Both the position numbers and the translations under genes were made by a program. Shown here in pieces: positions 19,407 through 29,828 of a DNA stretch of 64,000 nt (position 1 is the first letter of the stretch; each line of letters begins with the position of its first letter). The stretch lies in contig CAKOGP040000557.1 in assembly GCA_933822405.4 (NCBI GenBank), positions 551,601 to 615,600 on the forward strand. Reading direction: 5' to 3'. Source of the DNA: Cylindrotheca closterium. Lineage: Eukaryota > Bacillariophyta > Bacillariophyceae > Bacillariales > Bacillariaceae. Below the pieces are notes generated by a model. The model did no database searches. It worked only from the letters and a program-made list of their open reading frames with translations, and had not been told where the DNA came from.

Positions 19407-21086
19407 TCATACTTTTGGAACAAAGCAAGAAGTTAACAAGAGTGCAAAGACGGACAAACCAGCACACAAGAGCATGACCACATTATCACCCAATTCCGCT
19501 GCAGCTGGAGCAAACAGGGATGCCCCGGCTAGTGCACCGAGCTTGCCACAGGCTGCACTGATTCCATTCCAAGTACTTCGGTGCTCTGGTGCATAAAGGA
19601 GACTTGGCAAGATAAAGGTGGTCGTGTTGGGCCCGTAATTGGCAAAGAAAAAGGTCATTCCATAAAGGGAGATCAGCACGGCAGGATAATGACGTAGATA
19701 GGACCAATTCATACCAATAGTAGTGTACAAAATTGCCATGGCGGCAAATCCTTGCATCATGACGTAACGTGGGGTTTGGGTGACACAGAGTGTCTTCTTT
19801 CCCATGACCATGGCCGCAAAAAAGTATCCTGGCAATGCAATGCTGGTGAGCATCAGGGATTTGCGAGCCGTCGATGATAATTCTTCAACTTCGCTCTTGC
19901 CATTAGAGTCTGATCCAAAGGCAGCCTCCATGACAATTGGTTGAAAGATTGTGTTTCCGTAAAAGACAATATCAAATAGAAACCAAGTTCCGGCTGTACC
20001 GATAATCTTTTTGCCGAGTCCAGGTTCGTGAAAGAGGGCTGACAAGCCATGCGCCTCTTGTGTGCCATCTTCTTCTGGCTCTTCCAAAGTGGCATCTTCT
20101 TGAACACCAGTCGTAACATCATGCTCTTCGTCATCGTTGTGATTGGCAATCTCTCCTTCGTCATGTTCTTCTGACAACGGAACTGGATCGTGATTGTGGT
20201 GCTCTTGACGGTACATTTTACATTGTAACAGCATGAGTACAAGCCCTGGAATACACCCAAAGCCCAGCAAGAATCTCCAAATAAAATTCAAATCGTCCGT
20301 GACCTCAAAGAGAATGACTGCAAGGATTGGGACTGTCACAAAACCCAAACCTTGGGTGCTGAAGGTAAGGACCACTCGATGAATTTGCTTTCCCAACTGT
20401 TCCGCATCCGAATCATGATGATGATGATGATGACTATCTTGCTGTTGTTGATCTTTGCCTTGTTCCGCACTCAACACGGCGGCCAGCGGATAGACCCCAC
20501 CGGCACCAATGCCCAAAATGAATCGCCAGGTTGCCAGGTGGACATAAAATCCCGCATCTTGCACATTGGTGCAGGCACTCCCAATGCTTGCCACAATTTG
20601 CAAGACCATGACTAATCTCAAAGCTCCCAGTGCGCCCAAAAAAGTGTCGCCCAGCATACCACCACCAATTTGCCCCAACATCATTCCAGCCAATAAGGAA
20701 CTTCCGGTCGAGGCGACTGCCTGTTGCGATGCCGAATGTAAACTCTGCAGTATTGGTAATACAAGACTGATGTTGACCACATTGTAAGAGGTTGAAAAGT
20801 TGGACAACATGGCCGACATTTGTTGCGGATTGAACCACGATTCCGAGGCCGCAGTGGCGTCAGCTTGATCGTGAACCGTAGTCGTGGGGTCCTCCTCCTC
20901 GTGATCGTTTGTAATTATTTCATCTTGAAAGCCCTCCTCTACATTATTGTCATCCATTTCACTCTCTGGGTTGAGCGGGGATTCGAGATTGTTATTGCTT
21001 GGAGAAAGGTCCATTGACAAGTCGTTAAAGGAAGCTTTTGGGAGCGCTGTTGTTGTTCCAAGACTTCTCAGTTTGATTACTGTCAT
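19407..21086 (-). CDS. MFS transporter, inorganic-phosphate symporter-like
   Basis: Single exon, 559 residues. An acidic N-terminal tail (about 95 residues) precedes about twelve hydrophobic segments. Landmarks typical of the phosphate:H+ symporter (PHS) subfamily are a GQIGGGMLGDTFLGALGA loop between early helices, the region FILGIGAGGVYPL, and, best of all, the late signature YGPNTTTFILP followed by a GISAACGKLGALAG helix. Two loops are unusual: a His-rich insert (HHHHHHDSD, from a CAT repeat near 20412-20432) and an acidic central loop. It probably imports phosphate or a related anion across the plasma membrane or an organelle envelope. I start at the first in-frame ATG (21086), because the frame upstream to 21170 opens without one. 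Confidence 0.82.
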   Translation of the reverse strand: MTVIKLRSLGTTTALPKASFNDLSMDLSPSNNNLESPLNPESEMDDNNVEEGFQDEIITNDHEEEDPTTTVHDQADATAASESWFNPQQMSAMLSNFSTSYNVVNISLVLPILQSLHSASQQAVASTGSSLLAGMMLGQIGGGMLGDTFLGALGALRLVMVLQIVASIGSACTNVQDAGFYVHLATWRFILGIGAGGVYPLAAVLSAEQGKDQQQQDSHHHHHHDSDAEQLGKQIHRVVLTFSTQGLGFVTVPILAVILFEVTDDLNFIWRFLLGFGCIPGLVLMLLQCKMYRQEHHNHDPVPLSEEHDEGEIANHNDDEEHDVTTGVQEDATLEEPEEDGTQEAHGLSALFHEPGLGKKIIGTAGTWFLFDIVFYGNTIFQPIVMEAAFGSDSNGKSEVEELSSTARKSLMLTSIALPGYFFAAMVMGKKTLCVTQTPRYVMMQGFAAMAILYTTIGMNWSYLRHYPAVLISLYGMTFFFANYGPNTTTFILPSLLYAPEHRSTWNGISAACGKLGALAGASLFAPAAAELGDNVVMLLCAGLSVFALLLTSCFVPKV

Positions 21087-21451
21087 ACGAGTACCAGGTG
21101 CATCGTATCGTGTGAGCTTGTCTCTCGGACGACTCGTTCGACCAAGCACTTGTGCCTCTTGGTTTCTCACATTTGAAACCCAAGATCGTATTGCAACTTC
21201 ACTCTGTAGACGTTGATATATTTAGCTTTTAGACATAATTGAAAACGTTAGAAAGCATTGGTACGATAAACAGAGAAAAATGGTGTGTATCAGGCAGGCG
21301 TGATATCTACAGTGTCTTTCGAGACGTGCACTTTTCAAAACATGCAAAACTCCGATCCTTGTGAATGTGCACGTCAAACAGAAAGATCTCATGTTTAATC
21401 TGCAAGGATACAAGAGCCCATCAACATAATATAATCTTCACTGCAACTGCA
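21087..21451. promoter_or_regulatory. Divergent intergenic region (MFS / unknown)
   Basis: 365 bp between divergent starts, A/T-rich in the middle. No recognisable element can be named. Confidence 0.35.
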
Positions 21452-21925
21452 ATGAATCACCAGTCCAACAAGAACCTCTCCACCAAAACGAGATGCTCCA
21501 GCGGCATTCAAGAAAGAATTGACGCACTCCAAAAATCCTCAGGGTGCCATCACCACCACCAACAAGAAAACCAGACACGCCCAAGTGGCCGCGTCTCAAA
21601 GAGACCATCCTTGAACCTTTCCGATCTTCAACATTCCATATATTCCATGGAAAACTCGGTTTCCTCCTTGGATTTGAGCAATTCCATCCAACTACCATTG
21701 ACACCAGGTGGTGTCGTCGATGAGAATGCTGAAGAGCAACAACCAACAAGAACAAACACGGCGCAACGAAGCGTCTCCTTTGCCAACATGGCAGATGTTT
21801 GCTTCATTCCACAGCTCGACGATACTGTCGACTACGGCGTCTTGTATTACAAGGAGGATGAACTCGCCGACTTTCGTCACGAAGCCTTTCTAGAAGATTG
21901 TGGTTTGGCAGATATGATGATGTGA
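21452..21925 (+). CDS. Uncharacterised diatom-type protein with a C-terminal acidic motif
   Basis: Single exon, 157 residues from the ATG at 21452 (186 if the ATG at 21365 is used). The N-terminal two thirds is polar, Ser/Gln/His-rich and likely disordered. The last 50 residues hold the only ordered-looking part: RSVSFANMADVCFIPQLDD followed by GVLYYKEDELADFRHEAF. This resembles a recurring diatom motif (basic-V-x-F, then a W/YY-x-x-E-E-L segment) that I know only as a pattern in hypothetical proteins. No function is proposed. It is divergent from the MFS gene and followed by 435 bp of A/T-rich spacer. Confidence 0.6.
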   Translation: MNHQSNKNLSTKTRCSSGIQERIDALQKSSGCHHHHQQENQTRPSGRVSKRPSLNLSDLQHSIYSMENSVSSLDLSNSIQLPLTPGGVVDENAEEQQPTRTNTAQRSVSFANMADVCFIPQLDDTVDYGVLYYKEDELADFRHEAFLEDCGLADMMM

Positions 21926-22360
21926 AAACGAAGTCTGGGATGACACGATACATTCTACATATTATATATTACACCAGTGTACAATTGCCTTTTTTGAAGA
22001 TACATATATTAAACAAAATAGAAATGAAAATAATGAGATACTTGATTGAATGAGGAGTTCAGTCAAACTGTAGAACACGAACTGTGATTCAAAAAAGTCC
22101 TAGCTAAAAAGTTTAAATGATCACTACCAACCAAAAAAAGAAAACTTAGAGAAAGTGTTTCTCATTCAATCCGTCTCCTTTTCATGCACGACAACAGCAA
22201 AACAGAACGTGCTTTCTTCGAATGCACTATTCGAAAAAAAGCACAGTGGGATACCCTCAAAAATATCTTCATTTGCCCTCCTCCAACAATTAGTATATTT
22301 GTTTGACTCTAAACATAAATAAATATTGCAACACCCGCAATTCAGCAATCCATTCCCAAT
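21926..22360. other. Convergent spacer, A/T-rich
   Basis: No gene seen. It probably contains the 3' untranslated regions of both neighbours. Short inverted TTCGAATGCA...TATTCGAA runs lie near 22217-22234. Confidence 0.45.
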
Positions 22361-23227
22361 TTAGTACATGCCAACGACAGTCAAAATCTTTTCCATGACC
22401 ATGGCCTCAACCTTGACTCCCATCAAACCATAGGCAAAGAAACCAATCATCCAAAAGAAACGGTTTCGGGTGACCTTATGGTAAAGAAAGTTGATGAGAG
22501 GATTGCAGACGCCCACCAAGCAAAAGTCCATGTCATGTGGAGGACGGTGGTGCGAGCGGTGCTTCTCCAACGGAATCATCAGTCCAGCGGATCGAAGGCC
22601 CGAGATGAACTTGTTATTGACCGTAGAAGGAGTATGAGCCGAACGGTGCGAAAATTGTCCATAATAGGCCATGAGCATTTTGAGTCCACCCATGCAACGA
22701 ACGAGTGGATCGTTAATGGGGTCAAACGCAAGGATCGTGAAGACGGACACGACCAAGCCGACCAAGTTCAGGTCGCCACAGACATCCAAAAAGTCGCGCT
22801 GCACCAAGTCTGTTGGGAAATGATGGTGCATTTGAAACTCGAGACAAGGTTGTCCCAAAATGGGAATGTAGAGGTTGTCTGGATTGTCAAAGACAATGTG
22901 CAGGAACCCACTGAGCATGTCGTATCCGACCAAGGCTCCGGCCACGCAACAGGCAACGATTGCCAGATTGGTGTCGTAAATGGACCAGGCCACTAGACTT
23001 GTACACGCAGCGACGAGAAGGAAGACTGGAATGTGAGAACGAGCAACATAGATGGGAGTTCCAGCACGGAGGGCTCCATCGTAAAGCTTGGGCTTGGATG
23101 CCACCTTTAAGACTGGATCATCGTCTTTGGTTTCTCTCGCTTTGGTGATCAATTCTTGGACTTTTCGCTCCAATATGGCATTGGGATCCGCTTTGATTGT
23201 GATGGTAGCAGTAGGGTTGATGCACAT
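22361..23227 (-). CDS. FAD4/PEDS1 (TMEM189)-type lipid desaturase
   Basis: Single exon, 288 residues, with 3-4 hydrophobic segments. The lipid-desaturase domain (PF10520) is recognisable by its His clusters: FLH (His110), HHHFPTD (134-140), SHRSAH (His194, His198) and EKHRSHHRPPHD (His223, 226, 227, 231), which should bind a di-metal centre. Known members are plastid FAD4, which makes trans-3-hexadecenoate on phosphatidylglycerol, and PEDS1/CarF, which makes the plasmalogen vinyl ether. The sequence does not decide between them. No obvious plastid presequence is visible, which argues mildly against a FAD4 role. Divergent from ERV1. Confidence 0.85.
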   Translation of the reverse strand: MCINPTATITIKADPNAILERKVQELITKARETKDDDPVLKVASKPKLYDGALRAGTPIYVARSHIPVFLLVAACTSLVAWSIYDTNLAIVACCVAGALVGYDMLSGFLHIVFDNPDNLYIPILGQPCLEFQMHHHFPTDLVQRDFLDVCGDLNLVGLVVSVFTILAFDPINDPLVRCMGGLKMLMAYYGQFSHRSAHTPSTVNNKFISGLRSAGLMIPLEKHRSHHRPPHDMDFCLVGVCNPLINFLYHKVTRNRFFWMIGFFAYGLMGVKVEAMVMEKILTVVGMY

Positions 23228-23690
23228 GATGCTTGGAGGAGTTTGCTTTATGTGTTGACAGCAGCAATGACGAGTAGACTACCTGGTGTGCCAATTGGTC
23301 GATCGGCTGATCGGCTGATCGGCTGATCGGATTTCGTCTTCCGTCAATACGGGAGAACCAACCAGCTGGCCCAAATAGTTTAAAAAACCTACCGAAAGTG
23401 TTTGGCAGCAAGATTCTACTGATCGCACGTTGGCCGCGTCAAACTCGACGCGGCGCGACGCAAGGCACGAGGGCAACAAACAATGACTTTTTTTTGAAAA
23501 AGAAAAGACCTCTTCCTTTTTTTGGACAAGAAATTTTTGGATTCGAAATTCCCTTCAGCTTATTTGGTCGTCCCCTCCCTCTTTTGTCAAAATGAAGATC
23601 ATTTTTAAAATTCTCATTCATTCCACAAAACCAAAACAGTATCACCCTCTCCACGACCAACCTCTATTGGTACTTCAAGTGTTTCAAATT
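23228..23690. promoter_or_regulatory. Divergent intergenic region (desaturase / ERV1)
   Basis: 463 bp. Contains almost four copies of the 8-mer GATCGGCT at 23301-23330 and A/T-rich homopolymers near 23490-23530. An in-frame ATG at 23592 could extend ERV1 by 33 residues. Confidence 0.5.
23301..23330. repeat. 8 bp tandem repeat (GATCGGCT)
   Basis: Three full copies and a partial fourth in the shared upstream region of the desaturase and ERV1 genes. The unit contains the palindrome GATC. Confidence 0.9.
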
Positions 23691-24485
23691 ATGGGACTCT
23701 TTGAGGAAGACTGCGAACGACCAGCTTGCGATGATGTCAAAAAGATGCTACCATCCTCATTGGATGAGGCAAAACAACTCTCCCAAAAGCTAGCATCGAA
23801 ACAAAAGGTGCAATGTCCACCCCGAAGTGCGGAACTCGGACGCTCTTCCTGGAAGTTGCTACACAGTATGGTGCGTTTTTTTTTTTTTCATAGCTAAACT
23901 GATGAATGAATGATTACACGAAAGCGCAATGCCAAGCAAACTTGTTTCTCACTCTTTCAATCAAACCTAACTACTATTCATTGTAGGCTGCCTGGTATCC
24001 TGAAACACCCACTCAAGATCAACAAACAAACATGACGGCCTTTATGCGAACCTTGGCCGAATTTTATCCCTGTACATGGTGTGCTAAAGACTTTCAAGAG
24101 AGTATAAAGGAGGCACCAGTCAAGTACGTAGCATCTTGCATCAAATGAATGTGCATTCAAAAGCTTGATGTGGTTGTGGATCATGATGATATTGCACTCA
24201 TTTCGATATCGTTCCTGACTGTTCCATTGCTCTTATTTTCATTTCAAATTGATCGATATTGTTCCTGCCTATCCTCCATCCATTGCTATCATTATTGCCA
24301 TATACAATACAATGCATTCCATGCAATGTAGAGCCGAATCTCGAACAGAACTTTGCATGTGGCTGTGTGATCAACACAATCGGGTCAACAAGAAATTAGG
24401 GAAACCAGTCTTTGACTGCAACATGAAGAATTTGGACGAACGATGGAAAAAGTCCACCAATCCCAAATGTCAATCGGATCATTAA
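23691..24485 (+). CDS. ERV1: ERV1/ALR FAD-dependent sulfhydryl oxidase
   Basis: Exons 23691-23870, 23987-24123 and 24332-24485, with introns of 116 and 208 bp, giving 156 residues. Family sequence is strong: [29 protein letters not shown] with the redox pair Cys89/Cys92 next to the flavin, then [20 protein letters not shown], where Cys118/Cys135 form the structural disulfide. In the mitochondrial intermembrane space it reoxidises MIA40 and passes electrons to cytochrome c or oxygen. The N-terminal CERPAC is a candidate shuttle disulfide. The start at 23691 gives a compact N-terminus like other protist Erv1. The ATG at 23592 is possible. Confidence 0.9.
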
Positions 24486-24863
24486 TGGAAACCAAGGAGA
24501 TGAACATAGGAGAGGGCCGGTTCACACACCAGGGTACCGCCGTGCTGTCCCACTATTGGAGCTGACGGTATTAGGAAGGTGAAAGAGTCGCACCTTACTG
24601 GATGCTGAGCCCACAACTAGAACGAAACGCTATCATAAAATAAGCTATGAAACAACTACAAACAAAATTGTTTGGTATATTGTCTTTCTGATTCATTCAT
24701 GGCTACAAGGCACACAATTTTCCTGTCTCTTTTCTCTTCATTTCCCTACATACTTTTAGTTGGTAGATAGGAACCGAGGTGAAGCAACGATACACGAGTC
24801 TCGTTCCAATCTCTCATCATCGTTACTCCTATTTTACATTTTATCATGCAATCCAATATTTCC
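24486..24863. other. Convergent spacer with possible structured RNA
   Basis: No gene seen. 24512-24610 can fold: AAGGTG pairs with CACCTT (about 24575-24596), and GGTACCG pairs partly with CGGTA. It may be part of the ERV1 3' untranslated region. Confidence 0.35.
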
Positions 24864-25918
24864 TCAATGCGGCAAGAGTGACTTGGCCGGGTTCCATTCA
24901 TCTTTTTCATCCGTTTGCCATTCCCAACGATTCCACAAAACAGAGTCAGGTCCACCAATCATGCATTCCAGGCGTGATGGTTTGAATCGATAGAGCTGAA
25001 TGCAATCTTCCACGGTTTCATCAGAAATTTCTCCATTTTCCAATGCCAGTCTCGTCGATTGAATCATTTCCGTCATGTGACTCTTATTCTGCATGGCAAG
25101 GCGTTTCTGTTCATGTTGTGGTTGTTGTTGTTGTTGTTGTTGTGGGAGCAATCAATATAGTAATAGAAAATGTGAGTACAACAGCGGCCTCTGCAATAAA
25201 GGCAATATCGATCATTTGTGAATGGCATAAAACGTACCCCTGACACTTCATCCCTCAATTCTTCCACATGGGCTCCATTTTCCTGTTCAATGGACTTGGA
25301 ACTCAACATGGCCACAATCGAGTAGGTTGGCAACTTGTCCCGAATCTCACTCAAGGGACGTGTCTCACAGACACCTTCCCCACGCCATTGTTCCACAGTT
25401 TCACCCGGCATGTAACGCCCTTGCAAATGAAGTATGCTCAAGGGCTTGCCCGCTGCCAAGAAATCACTCGTGTCGCCGCCTTTTTTCATAATGAAATCAA
25501 TTCCATCTTCCGAGACTCGTTGGACACCCACGGTTCTCAAATTGGGAGGCTGTAACACAATTGAATTTGAATGAATAAAGGAATAAGAAGAATTGGATTG
25601 TTGTGAGGATCATGATGAATGAGATACACATCTGTATGATTTCTCATTCCAAGAATCATCAGTGTCGTTCTGATGTTTCATCCTGCACGAGCCATCAGGA
25701 CCTACCTGTGTTGGATCATCCGGAGAGACGGCAATCGAAAAGGTCCAGTGAAGACCAGGACGTCGATATCCATGTTCATCGCACAAATTGCGTTGGAGAC
25801 AGCCCTTTTTAATCACCTCCAACGGATTCGCTCCCGGTGATTTGGTTGCCATGGTGCGACAAGAAAGGAACCTTCCAGGTTGCTGCTTCAACAGTGTGAT
25901 TGTGGAAATTCGGAACAT
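24864..25918 (-). CDS. PNPOx-like flavin-binding protein (pyridoxamine phosphate oxidase superfamily)
   Basis: Exons 25706-25918, 25238-25549 and 24864-25106, introns of 156 and 131 bp, all phase 0, giving 255 residues. The centre reads LRTVGVQRVSEDGIDFIMKK, then LSILHLQGRYMPGETVEQWRGEG, like the RTV...F and Q-F-R-I-x-G strands of pyridoxamine 5'-phosphate oxidase folds. The C-terminal LYRFKPSRLECMIGGPD followed by LWNRWEW parallels the family's closing segment (P-x-R-I-E-F-W...R-L-H-D-R). I infer an FMN-binding split-barrel protein. Whether it makes pyridoxal phosphate is not certain, since key residues are not clearly conserved. The N-terminus (FRISTITLLKQQPGRFLSCR) is basic and amphipathic, fitting a mitochondrial presequence. 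Intron 2 contains a TTG/CAA microsatellite. Confidence 0.6.
25113..25142. repeat. (GTT)n microsatellite in an intron
   Basis: Run of GTT/TTG triplets inside intron 2 of the PNPOx-like gene. It sits next to the 3' splice site on the minus strand, where it forms a CAA-rich tract. Confidence 0.85.
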
Positions 25919-26339
25919 GGTTGATGATTTATATGAGTTGTAGCTTTGTCTATTGAATTTTGAGACTGTTGCAGATTTTGTTGTTGTTTATCTTTTGTTC
26001 TTTTTTGTTGTGGTGGGTGTTGTCGTCGTTTTTACGCTTGCAAGTTGAAAGTACCTGGTAGGTGTCAAGCAGAGAGAACAAGTCGATGATCAAAAGAGAA
26101 GCCGTGGAATATCTTTTTTTCGTGACGCGCGATGATCAGACGGTGGGCGGGCGGGTGGTTCATGGTTGAGGGAAAAGATTGAAGATCTTCGCGGTCAGGC
26201 GGGTCTGGATTGACCAATGCCTCTATCCGAAATACAAAGCCCGCCTCCAATCTGAATCCCGGTCGATCATCAGCACTCCCAAAAAATTTGCATGATCCAT
26301 TGCCTCATTTATTTTGTCGTCCACCTTTCCTTATCCATC
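25919..26339. promoter_or_regulatory. Divergent intergenic region (PNPOx-like / PARP-finger gene)
   Basis: 421 bp with a T/G-rich stretch (25960-26035) and a GGCGGGCGGG box near 26145. No further elements assigned. Confidence 0.35.
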
Positions 26340-28118
26340 ATGCCGGAATATCTCATCAACGTAAGTATTCTAATTGAGGCACAAGGGGCTATTTTTCTTT
26401 GCCTTGACAGTGTTTTGATTGATTGGAAAGGCAACAAAGACTAATCCTAGTGCCAACCTCAACGACCCTTTCTCCCACCGAACTGTGTTCTTATTATATA
26501 TACATGTCTATTACTATTATTCTATTCCAGCGCGCGCCATCTGGACGAGCCACTTGCCAAGGCTCCAAGGAAAAGATAGCCAAAGGGGACATACGCATGT
26601 CTGTATCCAACGATACTGGAGATATGGTCATCACCAAGCATTGGAAGCTCGATTATTTCAAAATGCCACGCAAATTTGCCAACATGGACGTGGATGATTT
26701 TGTAGAGAATGAAGTCACCATCAAGGAAGAAGATGAAATTGAATTGGACGAAGTATTGCGCCTGCTACGAGCTGCACCGGACAATTTGAAGAATAAAAAG
26801 GCTAGTCCCAAAAAGGGAGGCGATGGAGACGACCAACCCACATTGATGGACAAGATCAAGGCAGCGGCGGAAACATCGCAAGACGAACCCATGGCGAAAA
26901 AGGTCAAGACGGAGCTACCAGCAGATTTTGATCAACTTGTCGAAGAATACAAGAAGCTAATAGCGGACAAACCAAAGGTGGAGGCCCTCAAGGACTATTT
27001 GCGGTGAGTTTGGAGGAATAGTCAGTGATTTCTGATTGCGGCACGACCGATTGATTCTAATCCTGTTCCAATTTTCTCCCAATATGACAATAATAAATAG
27101 TTGGAACAAACAAGTCATCAAGGGAAACAAGGACTTTGTCATCTTCAAAGTCATTGACGGCAAGGTCCATGGACGACTGGGCTATTGCGCTTTGGATGGA
27201 GGTCGTCTCAAGATGGAAGAGGACTGCGTCACGGTCGTTTCCATGGGCACCTTTGACGAGACGCTCAGCATGCCGATTCCTTCCGATTTCAAGGCACCAC
27301 GGTTGGACCCCAAGTTGCAACGTCTCAAGTGGTTCAACCAAAAGCCAAGCGAGGAAGAAGAGGAGGAAATGGATAAACTGTACGAAGACGCAAAGGCCAT
27401 GGGCCAAGGTGGCGCTGCGGGTGCCTCCGGTGCTTCTGGTGAAGGTGGTGAACTGCGTCAAGAATTGTTGGACGCTGCGGAAAATATTGAAAATTGGTCT
27501 CTGGCAAAGGCAGACAAGAAGACTCTAAAAGGCTACCAAGTGGCCATCAAAGCTATCGGTGAGGGGAAGATTGCCTTTCCAGAGGGGAACAGGGTCAACA
27601 ATGAGATTGGGCAACTCCTAGTACAAAACAAGAAAGCAGATGCTTCTGCCAAGGAAGTCATGGGATTGGTTATTGACAAATTCGGTCTAGTAGAAGTCAA
27701 GGAGAAGAACGAAGCTGCCAAGGCGGAAACTATTGCTACTAGCTGTGCTTGTCCAGAAAATGGGAAAATGGTTGCCGCCTTTGAGGAACTTGCGGGATTG
27801 TACTTCAAGGAGGGCAACCGAAATGCTGGATCCACCTACAAGAGGGTTTCATCAGCCTTGAAGGATTTGGAAGTAGAAGTCACGGCCAAGAATGCGGTAA
27901 GTTATTCTATGGATGAGCTTGGACTTGTTGTTTGCACAACGAATCGATCAACATCTAACTCCTTCGTTCTTGTTCCAATATTTTATATCATCCAGACGTC
28001 CTTTTCCAAGGGCAAGACCAAAATCCAAGGAATTGGTCCTTCCAGTGCCAAGAAGATGTTGGAATTTGCTGAGACTGGTACCATGGAAAAGTTGGAGGAG
28101 AAGAGGAAGTTGAGTTGA
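26340..28118 (+). CDS. PARP-type finger / PADR1-like / helix-hairpin-helix protein with degenerate zinc sites
   Basis: Exons 26340-26360, 26531-27003, 27101-27896 and 27996-28118, introns of 170, 97 and 99 bp, giving 470 residues. Residues 1-75 resemble the PARP1/ligase III zinc finger (YLINRAPSGRATCQGSKEKIAKG...RM...KHWKLDYF), but the expected CxxC is CQGS and the H-x-x-C pair is HWKL. Residues about 150-245 resemble PADR1 (LKDYLRWNKQVIKGNKD, GKVHGRLGYCALDGGRLK), again short of cysteines. The last 75 residues match the Pol beta-type N-terminal HhH fold (YFKEGNRNAGSTYKRVSSAL, then KIQGIGPSSAKKMLEFAETG). It probably binds DNA breaks or gaps. No ADP-ribosyltransferase or BRCT domain is present. 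The first exon is only 21 bp. Confidence 0.75.
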
Positions 28119-28240
28119 GGAAGTGCGCAATTTAATGTTCCGCAGCAGCTGATGTGTGGCACCAAACCAAACTAGTAGTGTAGATATATAAGAAGCAGAG
28201 CATCATTCCATCACCGAATAAACTTGCTTTGGCAATGGAT

Positions 28241-29608
28241 TCATCGATTCATTTCTGATTGTTCTTTTTCTCCAGTACTTGATAGTGAACTGTCTGTCTT
28301 TAGGATTCGGAGAACATTTCGTGCATAAATCCAATTGGGTTTCTTTTTAGGTGAGGCCGCTTCTACCTCTTTGGCGGCAGTCAACTTTCATAGTTGCAAG
28401 AGATGACGATGATGATAGATGGAATGAGAATGGTATAGTTGAAGAATCGCACCACCAGCGGCAACAACTGAGGTACAACACATATGTGGACTTACCTGTG
28501 ATCGGCGCAGTAAATTGATGGTAGCGTGGGGCGTCCATCGAACGGCATCATTGGCGTTGGCAATGGACTCGAGGTCCGGCTTGGCACCCTCCATAGTTGA
28601 CAAGTACTGATCAAAAAACCTGTCCACCATATTGGCTGGAAGTGCATGTCCTGGTAAGAGCTGCTGGTGCCCCAATATTTTACTGTCGTAGGTGGGGTGG
28701 AACAAGGCCCTTCCTACAATGTTTTCTGAGCCCGTTGCTTGAATCGAAGGCTCCAGCAAATCATCAAAGATCGCCGCAAATTCCACAAAGTTGTCATCGT
28801 ACTTTGTCGGAGCAAGGATAAGCAGTGTCGCAACTTCTTCTTCCGGCAAAGTGGCTAGCTCTTGGACCCCCTGCCAAAAGGCATGTGCCAATGTGGCTGC
28901 TGTTGTAGGATTCATCCTTCTATCGTCATCCTTTACTAAGAGAGGAGCAGAATGGCGAATCACAATTGGACCTTCGGCAACTCCTGCACTGCCCAGACCA
29001 ACGGCTGCTTTTTGTAGTGAGCTCGTGTAGGGACAAAGACTGAGCCCACAAAGCTTTTCTTCCACCCACTTTTCCGTATTTTTTATGGATGCCTGAATTT
29101 GACTGCTACTAGTAGTCTCCGTTGTCTCCTTTGAATTGTATGATTGGTCATTCTTAGTGTTCCATGTCAATGAGAGCTTGGTGGCTGGTGCTGCCGGCCA
29201 ACTGGATACCTCCAGTTTCAAATCTCCAAGTCGCTCCGAGTTTCGATTCACAATCTCCACTAAAGATTTGAGATTTGCTTCAGAATCCAATTTTGGTAGC
29301 CACAAAGACACGTCGTTGCCTTGTTGTTTCGCAAACACCAATTCAAACAATCTAGCGGCGAGATTATGGTCACATGCTGTCAAATCGGGTTCCCAATAGA
29401 AGACTCCTTGCACAGTTTGTTTCTGACAATCTCCCTTCAAGGCATCGCCTTGTCCCAGTGCCCATCGTGCCGCTGGTGGCATAATGAGAAGATGCAATGA
29501 GAATCTAGCTTTCACTGAGCGGAATTCCAAAAGAAGGAAACCGCAAAGTATAGTCCATCTATTCATTTGCACATGGAAGAATGTTCCCTTCATTTTTGTA
29601 GCTCCCAT
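28241..29608 (-). CDS. DUF1415 family protein
   Basis: Exons 28496-29608 and 28241-28384 with a 111 bp phase-0 intron, giving 418 residues. The second half is a DUF1415 domain: TEKWVEEKLCGLSLCPYTSSL, IVIRHSAPL, LLILAPTKYDD, FHPTYDSKILGHQ and the closing HATINLLRRSQ/LTAAKEV...YARNVLRIL across the intron. The N-terminal part (about residues 40-160) is a separate uncharacterised region. A hydrophobic leader (WTILCGFLLLEF) suggests targeting, but no clear plastid motif follows. The biochemical role of DUF1415 is unknown. It converges with the PARP-finger gene (stops 122 bp apart) and diverges from the gene at 29829. Confidence 0.82.
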
Positions 29609-29828
29609 ATCCTCGTGTGGTTGCGGTGTTGAGAGTTATATTGTCGGATAAAATGATGCGATGGGTGATGATGGCCGGGTGATGGATCCAGCCCGTGAGT
29701 CAATTGAGTCCCGTCCATGTCCTCACCCGGATGTACAAGCAACGTCAACAAAAGCATCTTGCCTATATTTTGCATTCAAAACAATCGATAGTCAAAGACT
29801 ACCTTCTTTCGTTTGTTGATACAGTAGA

